A stretch of 64,000 bases of DNA from Cucurbitaria berberidis CBS 394.84 (taxonomy: Eukaryota > Ascomycota > Dothideomycetes > Pleosporales > Cucurbitariaceae), in assembly GCF_010015615.1 (NCBI RefSeq), contig NW_024468936.1, forward strand, positions 310,001 to 374,000, given 5' to 3'. How positions within the stretch are numbered: the stretch's first letter is position 1; each line of letters opens with the position of its first letter. The translations under genes and the position numbers were made by a program. Below the pieces are notes generated by a model. It had not been told where the DNA came from, made no database searches, and worked only from the letters and a program-made list of their open reading frames with translations. Of this stretch, positions 11,501 to 21,153 are shown piece after piece.

Positions 11501-13648
11501 TCAATACCTCTCATCATCCGGCCCCAGCCCCGTCAACCCGCTCGAGTAAAACCGCTCCAAAACCTTAGCAGCATGCACCCGTGCCTGCACCTCCTTCAAG
11601 TTTTCCCTCTCTCGCTCAAGGTCGCTTAGCGAGCTTCGTTCACGTCCCAAGATGCGGAGTATGTCTCGCTGCTCATAACCGTTATGCAGTCTTCCCCTCT
11701 CTAGATCCTTGAGTTGTGCCCGCTCGTAGTCGAGGAGGGATTCTCGTTCTGCGTCGCGAAGCCTTTCGAGGTCAAGGGTGGATAGGTTGGATATCTGGGG
11801 GGTGATGGCGGATGCGATGCCTGGTGTGCCGAGCCATGAGTGTAATGGCGATGGTGCGGCGGCGTCGAGGAGAAGGGGAGATGGGCGAGTGAGGCTCAAG
11901 GGTAGTGGATTGGACGAGTACCTTAGAGGCAGACTTGTGGTAAGAAAGCTAGAAGATGTGTGTGGTAGGAGAGAAGACACGCCGTACCAGCCGGCCAACC
12001 TCAATTCCGCCCGTGCTTTGTTGACATCGTTTTCGAGCGCACCGCTGGAGTCTATAGCGTCGAGGAAGCGGGCGCGGTGAATTCCATGCTCGCTTTCTAG
12101 TTTGATGAGGTTTGGTGGCTCGATGCTGCTGCTGGGTGGGAAACTGGTAGAGGTATATTCCGGGGATGTCTTAGCTGGAGCTTGGACGAGGAATCTTCGC
12201 GCCCATGCCTTGAGATCTGGGTCTGGTTCGTAGCCATGGTATATCTCCTTTAGGATAGCGACAGGGTCCTCGTATATAACACCATACGCGTTCATACGCC
12301 TGAGCGCATAGTACTTGCACTCATCAAAGCCCATCAAAATACCCAATTTCGCAAACTGGACATCAGCCAGGAGACAGGCTTCGGTGCTCATACCCTGCGG
12401 TTTGACAATCGGAGGACCGTTCCTTTCTACCCCTAAGCTGGCTGCGGCAGCTGCGAAAGGATGCTGGTCAGGACGGTATGAGCCCGTGTGCAAAAACTCT
12501 AAGAAGCGCAGAAACGTCTTTTCGGAAACGTCCTTGTGTACCCCGAGGAACCGACTTTCCGCTTTGCCGAAGGCTCTTCGGACACCCAGGAAATCATCAA
12601 TCTTCTTGCTCGCGACGAGGATAGGGTTGCCTTTGAAGATGAACTCGACTGATTTGGCAGACGGCGGGAGTCGTGCGCGACGTTCCGTTTCGAACTCGTG
12701 GCGGCGGTCATTATAGATAGTGCCTTCTGCGACTCGAACGCTCTTCGGTTGATCAAACATGGGCTTACAAACTTTGCTGTACCACTTGTCGATGTCGCAC
12801 TCAGAGATCCCCTCGACGTTACAATGACAGTGACTGCAATACCACTTCTCCTTGTCTTCTCGTTCTACAGGGCCGCCTTTTCGTGGGTAGTAGTATTCTT
12901 CGGCGAAGTAGCGAACAGCGGCTGAGCTGTGCCCGAAGCCAAGCGGTGTGAGCTCCTTCCCATGAACAGCTGAAAGCTTCTTGATGGCTAGCATGATCGC
13001 CCCAAAGTGTACGCCGTGGTCAAGGCGTCCATAGTCTACCTCTTCTTCCTTCTGCGGTCCACAAGCGACAAGAAAATAGGCATGGATCATGTGATGAATC
13101 AGCATCGCAACGACGTCCCTTGCTCGAGCGTATTCGAGAGCGTCGCGATTGAGAACAATCGAGATACGCTTGACATTGGTATTAGGTCCCCAGCTATGCG
13201 TGTACGTGGCGCCAGAAATATCTGAGCCCAGACTGCTAATGTCAAGGAAGACCGCATTCTTGAGATGGCCAGCAAAGAGCACCTCGTCAACCTTGTTGAA
13301 GATGCGATATGGTATTTCCTGGATTAAGCCTTCCCGTTCAAGCGTCGCTGCTCGGATGCGTATGCGTCTAAGTGACTCAGCAGCATCGCCCGGCGTTGTC
13401 TGTAAGCGATGAACCAAAAATGCGACAGCCCAGTCAATATTCCATCCTAGATTCCTGTCGCACTGTGCGAATTGGTCTTGAAGTTGTAAAGCAATATTAG
13501 ACAGGCGGCGTCGGAAGTCGATGGTCTCGTGAGGGACGTAGAAATCTGTTTCTGAGTCGGATGGATAGGAAGGGGATGGGGCCAACACCAGACGCCCGAG
13601 CCCGCGGTCACTGTACAGGGCGAGATGGTCCGCAGAACCGTTTGTCAT
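11501..13648 (-). CDS. SprT-like protein fused to a BTB-like region, active-site Glu replaced
   Basis: A single-exon gene of 715 residues. Residues about 85-270 resemble the SprT/Spartan metallopeptidase fold: the zinc helix motif at 185-189 is HHMIH followed by AYFLVACG, then the third-ligand region LDHGVHFGAIM. A Cys-rich ribbon follows (WYCSHCHCN). The usual catalytic Glu of HExxH is His here. Residues about 320-400 look like a BTB/POZ fold (SVEFIFKGNPILV; FLRFLEFLHTGSYRPD). The C-terminal ~90 residues are rich in E, R and L and likely form a coiled coil (RLRDAERESLLDYERAQ). Active SprT enzymes cleave DNA-protein crosslinks. This copy may be non-catalytic or may use altered chemistry. The domain calls are by eye: SprT fairly sure, BTB likely. 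Confidence 0.85.
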   Translation of the reverse strand: MTNGSADHLALYSDRGLGRLVLAPSPSYPSDSETDFYVPHETIDFRRRLSNIALQLQDQFAQCDRNLGWNIDWAVAFLVHRLQTTPGDAAESLRRIRIRAATLEREGLIQEIPYRIFNKVDEVLFAGHLKNAVFLDISSLGSDISGATYTHSWGPNTNVKRISIVLNRDALEYARARDVVAMLIHHMIHAYFLVACGPQKEEEVDYGRLDHGVHFGAIMLAIKKLSAVHGKELTPLGFGHSSAAVRYFAEEYYYPRKGGPVEREDKEKWYCSHCHCNVEGISECDIDKWYSKVCKPMFDQPKSVRVAEGTIYNDRRHEFETERRARLPPSAKSVEFIFKGNPILVASKKIDDFLGVRRAFGKAESRFLGVHKDVSEKTFLRFLEFLHTGSYRPDQHPFAAAAASLGVERNGPPIVKPQGMSTEACLLADVQFAKLGILMGFDECKYYALRRMNAYGVIYEDPVAILKEIYHGYEPDPDLKAWARRFLVQAPAKTSPEYTSTSFPPSSSIEPPNLIKLESEHGIHRARFLDAIDSSGALENDVNKARAELRLAGWYGVSSLLPHTSSSFLTTSLPLRYSSNPLPLSLTRPSPLLLDAAAPSPLHSWLGTPGIASAITPQISNLSTLDLERLRDAERESLLDYERAQLKDLERGRLHNGYEQRDILRILGRERSSLSDLERERENLKEVQARVHAAKVLERFYSSGLTGLGPDDERY

Positions 13649-14518
13649 GAGGCTAGAGATTGTAAGGCGCTGTTATGGCGGATGGTTCGTTCCTATCGAG
13701 GTTGCTGGTGCTCAGCGATGCTGCGATATATATATTACAACTGTGGTGTGAAGCCACAGACACTTGTTTCTGCCCAGGACGGCCTAGCAGTAACTCATTC
13801 GTTTGCGTGCGTCTCGTGCCTACCCAGCGTCCAACGAGTGGTGGTTGCATAGCGTGGAAGGATTACAGGCGCTTCAAGGAATCGTTTGCCACATGTCGCC
13901 GTCCATGATACTGGGTTCGAGGCGATTGTCAGGAAGCCAAATTCTTGCAACCGTTGGATTATCAACCGAATCTCCTTGCAGGATGCAACATTGCGTAACC
14001 TGTTAAGCCAATACTGTGGTCCTGTTGGGAGTCGGGCTCTCACAACGCAACACATGCCAGTGGCCGCGTGGTACGGAATTATCGACAAATGCTGTTAGAC
14101 GAACTGCCACGACTACAGTTTCGAAGCTTAAACTAACACTTGTCAGTACCACCATGGAAACGACCCCGCATCTAATACGTGTGAGATATAGGGCGAGAAA
14201 GCGGAGGAGAAGGTGGAGTGCAGGGTATAATATATATTTAGCAAAGCCCACAATAAACACCGGTTGAGCCTCCAATCATCAAACAAGAAAGAACATAGAA
14301 ATATACAAGACCGCCACCTAAGCGCACCAGATTCGTGGTTCTCAGGCGACGATGTATGGCTCGATATATTGGTCTTGGAACGCTGGCCGATTCCGTTTCC
14401 CGAGTTTGTCGTGGCCCCAAGTAAGTTGGCCTCACTCTTGATACTAGCTACGGTGGATCGACATTGGACAGCGAACGAGCCCCGAAAGATAGTCATGCTC
14501 TCATCGCTGGCCCTAGGT
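13649..14518. other. Intergenic, promoter of the SprT-like gene
   Basis: 870 bp. A TATATATATTA run near 13725-13735 lies about 80 bp upstream of the start at 13648 and could be its TATA element. The left ends of several short ORFs here have no family features. Nothing else is supported. Confidence 0.45.
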
Positions 14519-15455
14519 TTAGTAGCGCGGGCGGTCGTCAGGACGGCGGTCATCGGGACGGCGGTCATCAAGACGGCCGTAGTCGTCTCCCGGCCTTCCA
14601 CCGACTGGGCCCTGGCTCCTGCTCCTGCCACTGCCACTGCCGTCGCCGTAGTGCTTTCGCCTGAGGGCAGCTAGCCTCTTCTTCTTGGTATGCGCATTGA
14701 TGTATGTGCCGATGATGAAACCGATAATGTTGAAGAAGGGCACCCAGGTGGTCTCGGGTAGGAACTGCTGGGCAAAGGCAAGCGAGATGGGCGAGACGAC
14801 CCAGCTGACCTTCATAACAGGCCAGAAGCCGGCCTTGACCGTCGCCTTGACTTGATGGAATGTGCGGGCGCCCGCGATGATGGCCATTGAGATGAGGTAA
14901 ACGCTGTTCTGAATGGGCGAGATCTGCAGACGTTAGCCAACATGCTCGCACGCTAGACTCTCACAGTTTGGCACTCACGAGTAGGTTGCTGACGAGAATC
15001 TGCAGGATCTTGGCCTTCAGCGTCTTGCGCCCCTGGAAGACCTTCTGGAGAAGGCTAATCAGGACGTGGCCAAGAGGCGCGCTGATGAGTGCGCCGTATA
15101 TGGCCATCTTGGGCACGCGCGAGGTGAAGTAGTTGCCCGACTTGCTCCTATCGTGGGCAATCCACGAGGCCAGGAATTCTTGCAGGCCTGATAGGGTGCC
15201 CGAGGTGAGCATCTTGGTGCGCAGGGGGTTGCTCTGCAGCTGCTTGAGGTAGGCCTGATTGCATCGATATGGTCAGTCACATGCGCTAGAGGCATTGCAA
15301 TGCGCAACACTCACTATGAGGTATCCATTGGGCCCGCCACCCTTGGTGAGGGCTTGCCCAACGCCGTGCAGCAGGCCGTCGTGACCTTTGGTAGCCGCGT
15401 CGGCGACGGCGGCTGTCGTCGTCTTGACCGTCTCCTTCTCGAACTTGACCGACAT
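14519..15455 (-). CDS. Mpv17/PMP22-family membrane protein (possible Woronin sorting complex homologue)
   Basis: Three exons on the minus strand: 15455-15315, 15254-14979 and 14923-14519; 269 residues. Family signatures are YLKQLQSNPLRTKMLTSG at the start of the domain, VPKMAIYGALISAPLGHVL, and the C-terminal FWPVMKVSWVVSPISLAFAQ and TWVPFFNIIGFIIGTYIN. This predicts four membrane helices. Mpv17/PMP22 proteins sit in peroxisomal or mitochondrial inner membranes. In Pezizomycotina one member (WSC) drives Woronin-body biogenesis from peroxisomes. The ~45-residue N-terminal extension and the charged tail with repeated DDRRP units would suit that role, but I cannot prove orthology. Two CCTCGG boxes upstream hint at peroxisome-linked control. 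Confidence 0.85.
14522..14580 (-). repeat. Coding 15-nt repeats, DDRRP units at the C-terminus
   Basis: About three near-identical 15-nt units encode the DDRRP run just before the stop codon of the Mpv17/PMP22-family gene. The DNA similarity between units suggests recent slippage or expansion. Confidence 0.7.
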
Positions 15456-16743
15456 GGCGGCTTCAACAGGATGCGACGGGGGGCCAGCAGCAGATGGGCG
15501 CGTGTAGTGAGGGGGTGCAGCGATCGCGCGTCGTGTAGGCGGTGAGGTGGGGAGTGGTCGAGCTGACTTGTGGTGGACGATGGCTGGGGGACAACAGTGT
15601 GGGTCTGCGGGTGTAAACAGCGGCGTCCAGCTTCCTCGGCTCTTTTCGCTTTAGCGCCGACGTCCACCCGTCTCGTCCACTGTTGCAGGTTCCTGAAGCA
15701 TTACCAGCCACGACGACCTCGGCCCTGGTCTTGTGACTTAGTCTACAATACAACTCTTCGCCGCTCAGCTTGCTTCCCTTTGATGGCATCGTGGCCGAGA
15801 TAAGAGAGGGCACTACCTGGGTATCCTTCGGCCACCCGCCCGGCATGCTGCGCATGGCGACATCGGAGAGCGCCGCTGGGCGTGTTTGCTGCGAGCTGAG
15901 GGTACAGCTGCTCGTAGCGGCCATTTACAATCCAAAGCCATCCCTATTGTCGTCACTATTATCATCGCCGTTGGCCGTCGTAATTTCACAAGTACCCTCC
16001 CTTCGGTTTCCAAGCTGAGAGGTGCCCCTGTGTCTGGGTTAGTTAGGAGGGCAGATACTACTGGTTTGTGCCACGCCAACTCCCTCACTCAACCTCATGC
16101 CCTTCGCTATGCCATCTCCTTCTTTTTCCATGTCTCAAGCCCCTTCTTCTCATTGCCTGCCCATCTCACATGTCCGATTTTCTGCCTCGATTTCTGGTGA
16201 GAATTGGGTGAAGACGCGTTTGTTCTGCCCATCGTTTGAATGACTTGGTAACAACAAGCACCTGTAGCCAATGTGGAGTGCGCATTTCAACTATCGCGGT
16301 AGTCAAGAGCTAGAAAGAACTTGGAACCTATGTCCAAACCATGAGCAGGAAGCAGAAAAGTCTGTCATATTGCAAGATCCGTATTGGATAGTCCTTGACG
16401 ACGCGTGTGCATTCTGGATACTCTACTCAGTCCAACCACAGAACCCTCCCCTCCCCCCCACAGTCAGGCAGTACAATTCTACAGCATTGTTAGGTAGACT
16501 CACTCTGAAGGCCATCATCAGGCTTCCTGTGTTCACTGTCTGCCCCAAGCTTGCCGAGTCACTCTTTCATGGTCACCCGTACGTCTCTCCGCGCCTTCAC
16601 CCGCAGCTGCAACTGACCCACCAAAGGCTGCGCACCTGCCTACGGCCTATAATCTTGGGCACCCGCAACGTCACTTCGCCTCTCCCTCTTCCTCCACACC
16701 TTTTGGCCCTCCACGCTTCCACTCCTGCTCCTATGCCGCGTGC
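15456..16743. promoter_or_regulatory. Divergent promoter region, PMP22-family gene / Cys-containing protein gene
   Basis: 1288 bp. CCTCGG occurs at 15634-15639 and 15717-15722, about 180 and 262 bp upstream of the minus-strand start. The right half is pyrimidine-rich. ORFs such as 16271-16759 show no family features and were rejected. Confidence 0.45.
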
Positions 16744-18330
16744 GTGCCTGTCATCATGAAAGTAGGTACAGCTGATAGCAACCACGCCGACCTTGTTAAC
16801 CAGACCAAGGCCCGCACCATGCCCAAACGCGTCCGTACGCCAAACTGCACCCATGTTGACATGGACCGCGTCTACACGCGCGAACTGCAGTGCTACGTTT
16901 GCGGCCGTTCGCCGTCCGTTGGTTTCCTCTATGAGTGCAGGCAAGACTGCGACTTCAAAACCCTGCGTGACCAACTAGCGCAAGACGAGGACAGGATTGA
17001 GCCAGTCAAGTCGGACTTGCGGTTGCAGTTGGAGGCCACTGGATTTAGTGAGAGTATCATTCTTACGGCAGAGGGCGGCCATTATACCAACGCGCAACTC
17101 ACCAAGCTCAAGGGACAGAAGGCGGAGCTGCGACAGATCATTTTGGATGTGGAGCAAAAGACCGAGATCAACGATGCCGTGGCCAAATTGACGTCTATTG
17201 ATAAAGCCTCAACACACAACGACGGTGCGCTTAATAGTACACCGGCGAAAGATGAAGTAAGTGTCACAAACAACATCTTACGGGCTGCAACTACCTCTAG
17301 CCAGGTTGCACACTTTACAATCAAGCAATTAACATGTCTCTAGACTGCTCCAGGATGCGCCTTCAAAGCCTGTCATAACTGCCGCCCATATTATCGAGAC
17401 CGCGTCTACATCTCCTTCCACGCCGTCCTCTCTGCCGACTTTGCGCCCATAACGCACAACGACGCCCAGCAACTGCCTATCAAGTCCTCGCAGGTCATGC
17501 GCAACATTGGAAACACGGTCCACTCGTTCTCTTCCTCTCTGGTTCATGCTACGACGCTGTCTACACTACCCACGTCGACCTCCTTTGCTACTTCCACCGA
17601 GGCCCCACAGACCGCCTCTACTGCTTCTTCAGACTCCAGTGAACTCACCTTCAAGACGACACAAACCGACATGGACGAGATCACGGCCCAGCGCCGTCCG
17701 CGACGCAGGTTCTATAAGATGGGCCATCGCAACTCTGGGGACATTGCACACGATCTCTCCCGTCTCCCAGCATTCCTCACCCGCCAAGGCCTCAAATCCG
17801 CCGTCCAAGGCATCTTCCGCACAGGCAGAGACTCCAGCTCCTCGGGCTCCAACGTCACGCTCCCACTGGCAAGAACAGGCACGGTGCGCAATCTCAATGA
17901 GTCAGAGTCAGTCGGCGAGTTCGACCTTGGGGCGCTGCGGCGTGTGCGCAGACAAAAGGAGAGGAACGAGCTCCGAAACGGGACCTACAGGGGGGGCTTT
18001 GAGGGTGTGATAGCGAAGGCACACGCAACGGGCCAGCACGCAGTATTCGCGTCGTCGCATTCAAGAGACGACACTGGCACTGGTGCGGACGAGACGAGTA
18101 GCTCCGAGTCTGACTTTTCCGTCTACTCGTGCGCGTCCGAGGGCAGCGAGGTGGAAGTCGAAGGCGGTGTCGCACTCACCGAGGAGGCGGTGGAAACGCA
18201 CACGCCGGACATCCTGGCCGTCGACGTACCTGACCAAAAGCTCGAGGCTAGCATGCAGAGCGTCGAGATGGACGAGGAAGACGGCATGGGAGCAGATATC
18301 GGTCTCCAGAGCATCATGGCACAGGTATGA
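16744..18330 (+). CDS. Uncharacterised protein with two Cys motifs and an acidic Ser-rich tail
   Basis: Two exons (16744-17256, 17344-18330) give 499 residues from the first ATG. A start at 16819 (MPKRVRTPNCTHVDMD) is equally plausible. I do not recognise the family. The N-terminal part has CTHVDMD, ELQCYVCGRSPSVGFLYECRQDCD (a C-x2-C pair followed by further Cys), then a helical, charged region. After the splice, GCAFKACHNCRPYYRDRVY gives a second Cys cluster, so one zinc site may span the intron. The C-terminal ~270 residues are low complexity: Ser/Thr-rich, a basic patch (QRRPRRRFYKMGHR) and an acidic tail. No signal peptide or membrane helix is clear. The conserved-looking Cys blocks and the frame-preserving intron support a real gene. 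Confidence 0.78.
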
Positions 18331-18602
18331 AGGAAGGCATGGGTAGTCGTTATTGGCGTCGAGCCTCTTTTACAGGAAGGAGTGGAAGTGGGCCTTTTCC
18401 CTTGATACCCACCTGATGAACAGCCATTGAAAAAGCAGTCTCATACTTGGAGAAAACTGGCAATTGACTTTATATATCATTTCCATTGCATAGCCACACT
18501 GGTACCGTACCAGCTGCTAGCGATCCTACAGTTTCTCTATAATACAAACACGCTTGTCACGTGCTAATAGTACAACACAACATGTTTCTAAAGTGGGGAA
18601 TC
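18331..18602. other. Short gap between convergent genes
   Basis: 272 bp between two stop codons. This is AT-rich 3' sequence. Nothing else is seen. Confidence 0.5.
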
Positions 18603-20388
18603 TCATCTCCGTCCCAACTTCCACCTCGCGATCCTAGTCTGGATATTGTCCCACGTGAAGTCCTTCCGGTTGAAGCCCTCCTGGTCCCCTTCCTGCAACA
18701 CAACCGTAGGGGCCCCACTGCCACCGCCCACATTTTGGACCTCGCCGCCAAAAACGTGTCTAGCCACTCGTCGCAGATCCTTGACCGTCACGTCTTCAAT
18801 CTTCTTGCACATCTCCTTGACACCAACTTTGCGGCCATGGACCTGCACCTGCCGCCCAAGATCTTCGAGCTCCACCATGCGGGATTCGAGATTCATGAGC
18901 AGCGAGCTGCGGAGTTGGTTCTTGGCGCGTTGGACTTCGCCTTCCTTCAGCGCAGCGTAGCCCGTCTCGTCGCCTAGGGATTTCAGTTCGCGGCACATGA
19001 CTTCGAGCATCTGCGCGACGTGCGTGGGTGCACAGGATGATGCGATGCCGAATAGGCCGCTGTCCGTGTAGCTGTGGTTGAACGCGAGGCAGGACTCGAC
19101 CCAGCCGTGCTGGTTTAGGACATTGGTGTACAACCGTGAGTACATGCCCTTGCCTGGACCACCAGCGCTGAACGATCCACCGCCACCAAGGAGCGTTTGT
19201 AGCGTTGCAAGAGCGTAGATGTCGGGCGAGGAGATGGGCAGGGCCTCGAAGGCGAGGTGGATATGCGAAAGGCGGGGGAGCATGGGGTTGAGCGGCGGCG
19301 GTATCGGAGGAAGGGTGAGGAAGCCGCCCGTGTAGTGCGAGGGTACTGATGTGTCGATGGGTGGGAAGTTCAAGTCGAGAGATGTGTTTACAGAGGCATT
19401 GGATGTAGCGGATGTGGAGAGGTTCTTGAAGAAGGGTAGCTTGGACAGGAGTTTCGACGTCTGTGGTGGCGCGCCGGTTGGGGTGGGATGGTCTGCAGTG
19501 AAGATCTGCTGCTGAGGTGTGGAGCCAGATATGGTGCTGTCTGCTCCGAGGCCGATGAGTGATGGACCAGTGCCCTTCTCCATATCGCCAAAGTACTGCT
19601 CTGTTAAGCGCACTGCTTCGTTGTGGTTCACGCCTGCGAACGCGACGACTATCCTGTCGGGCTTGTAGAATTCCTTTCGGTATGCGTCGACGACGTCGCG
19701 GTTGATGAAGGGCAATCGTTCCTTGGGGCACAGCAGGGGGTTCCCGAGCGTGTTGTCCTTGTAGGCGGCCATGTGTACCAGTTCGGGGAGGATCAGCTCT
19801 GGCTTGCTCCATATCTCGCCAATCTCATAGTCGGCTGTTTCCAGCTGTTGCTGCACTTCTTCTTCCGTGACCAAAGGGTCTCGTATTGTCTCGGCAAGGA
19901 CACCGACGGTTGTGGGCACGGCCGAGTTGAAGGTTGCCGACTGGTACATGAGGGACTCTCGCGAGGACGCGCATTGTATGTTTCCCCCAAGTGTTTCTAG
20001 CTTCTCCATCATCTGGTCGCCCGTGGTGGAGCGTGTGGATTTGAAGGCTAAACGGTCGATGATGTGGCTGACACCTCGCAGTGCATCATTCTCGTACCGC
20101 GAGCCGGCGTCTATGTAGACTCCGATGCCAGAGAAGTGGCCGGGGAGCGCTTCGGTGGCGACACGGATGCCATTTGGAAGCGTAGTGATCTGGTCGAGTT
20201 CGGCGGGGTCCTAGACGATGCTGTTAGCCGTATGCAAACATGGGTATGGGAGCTGCTCTGCCCACCCTCTCCTCAGCAACCACCGTCGCCAGCCCTCGGC
20301 TACCTGTGCATTGCGCTGATCTAGTGAGAGACGAAGAGGCCTGTGAGAGTCCCCGCGCCCATGGTCGAACAGAGCGAGACGTCAACAT
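18603..20388 (-). CDS. MAS2: Mitochondrial processing peptidase, alpha subunit
   Basis: Two exons (20388-20266, 20210-18603) give 576 residues. MPP-alpha recognises matrix presequences and pairs with the catalytic beta subunit, which cleaves them. The N-terminus (MLTSRSVRPWARGLSQ) is a classic presequence. The M16 inverted zinc site is absent as expected for alpha: HIIDRLAF stands where beta has HxxEH. The substrate-binding glycine-rich loop is intact (LLGGGGSFSAGGPGKGMYS), followed by HGWVESCLAFNHSYTDSGLFG. A ~60-residue Ser/Thr/Pro-rich insert (around PTPTGAPPQTSKLL) lies between the two halves. Tandem CACGTG boxes lie about 85-95 bp upstream. The antisense 338-codon ORF within it is a shadow. 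Confidence 0.95.
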
Positions 20389-21153
20389 ATTCCGGAAAAC
20401 ACGGGTGTGAATGGAAGATGGGCCCAAAAAGTCGCGCGTTCCGAAATTTCGGGAATCATTGGATGACATAGCACGTGCACGTGACCCGCCCAGCGGCGCG
20501 GACCTACCCTCTCTCCAGAAGGCCCCACACCGCAAGGCTCTCCCGAGTAGCGCATCAAGTCGACGCCGTTGGCTTTCCTCTTGAGGGTAGGAAGAGCTGG
20601 AAACTAGACACTAGCAACACAAGGACGACTCTGGCAGCAATAACAAGAAGCGCTCTCGGCGTCTCAAACGTCTCTGGCGCTGGTTCGGCAGGTGTTGGCG
20701 GGCCGTCTTGAAACCTCTCAGACGATACCATAACCGCAAAGTGACGATTCAAGACTATAACCACATACATGTGTACTTCTCCGTGATGCTGTCAGCAAGC
20801 TGTGTATATCAAATCTTGCTTGCGACCATGTCCAATGGCACCCGAAGACGTTGCTATCCTTCCCCCGGGCGCCTCTACTGGCCTAGAGGGCGCTGCAGCA
20901 GCGGCTTACTGGTACACTTCGTACTCCTCTTTTGTTAGCTAAGCTTGGCCCGCATCACCAAGTCGGCCCTGATCGCTTCGACGATGCCCTGTGCATTGCT
21001 CTTAGAGTCTAGACATTCGCACTCGCCGTCGTCGAATCCGCCTGCCGTCTTGCCTGTCAAACGCCGCCGAAACTCTCCCATTCACACAGCCGCCAGTCGC
21101 AGCCTCGGGCCTGCTGGTCCTCGTCTGCGCCGCCTGCAGGGGAGATTAGTACT
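20389..21153. promoter_or_regulatory. Divergent promoter region, MPP alpha / Dma1-like
   Basis: 765 bp between opposite start codons. It includes the tandem CACGTG pair. No further gene is supported. Confidence 0.5.
20472..20483. promoter_or_regulatory. Tandem CACGTG E-boxes upstream of MPP alpha
   Basis: Two CACGTG hexamers are directly abutted (20472-20477 and 20478-20483). Palindromic CACGTG is bound by bHLH factors such as Cbf1 in ascomycetes, where it marks respiratory, mitochondrial and sulfur genes. The abutted arrangement is unusual. Site seen; regulator inferred. Confidence 0.55.

Noticed and set aside
16271..16759. 162-codon ORF upstream of the Cys-containing protein
   Set aside because: Proline/leucine-rich without any conserved block. 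It lies in the likely leader of the next gene, whose frame differs.
18796..19812. 338-codon antisense ORF inside MPP alpha
   Set aside because: It is rich in Arg, Pro and His and overlaps the sure MPP alpha exon in another frame. It is a shadow of GC-rich codon usage.
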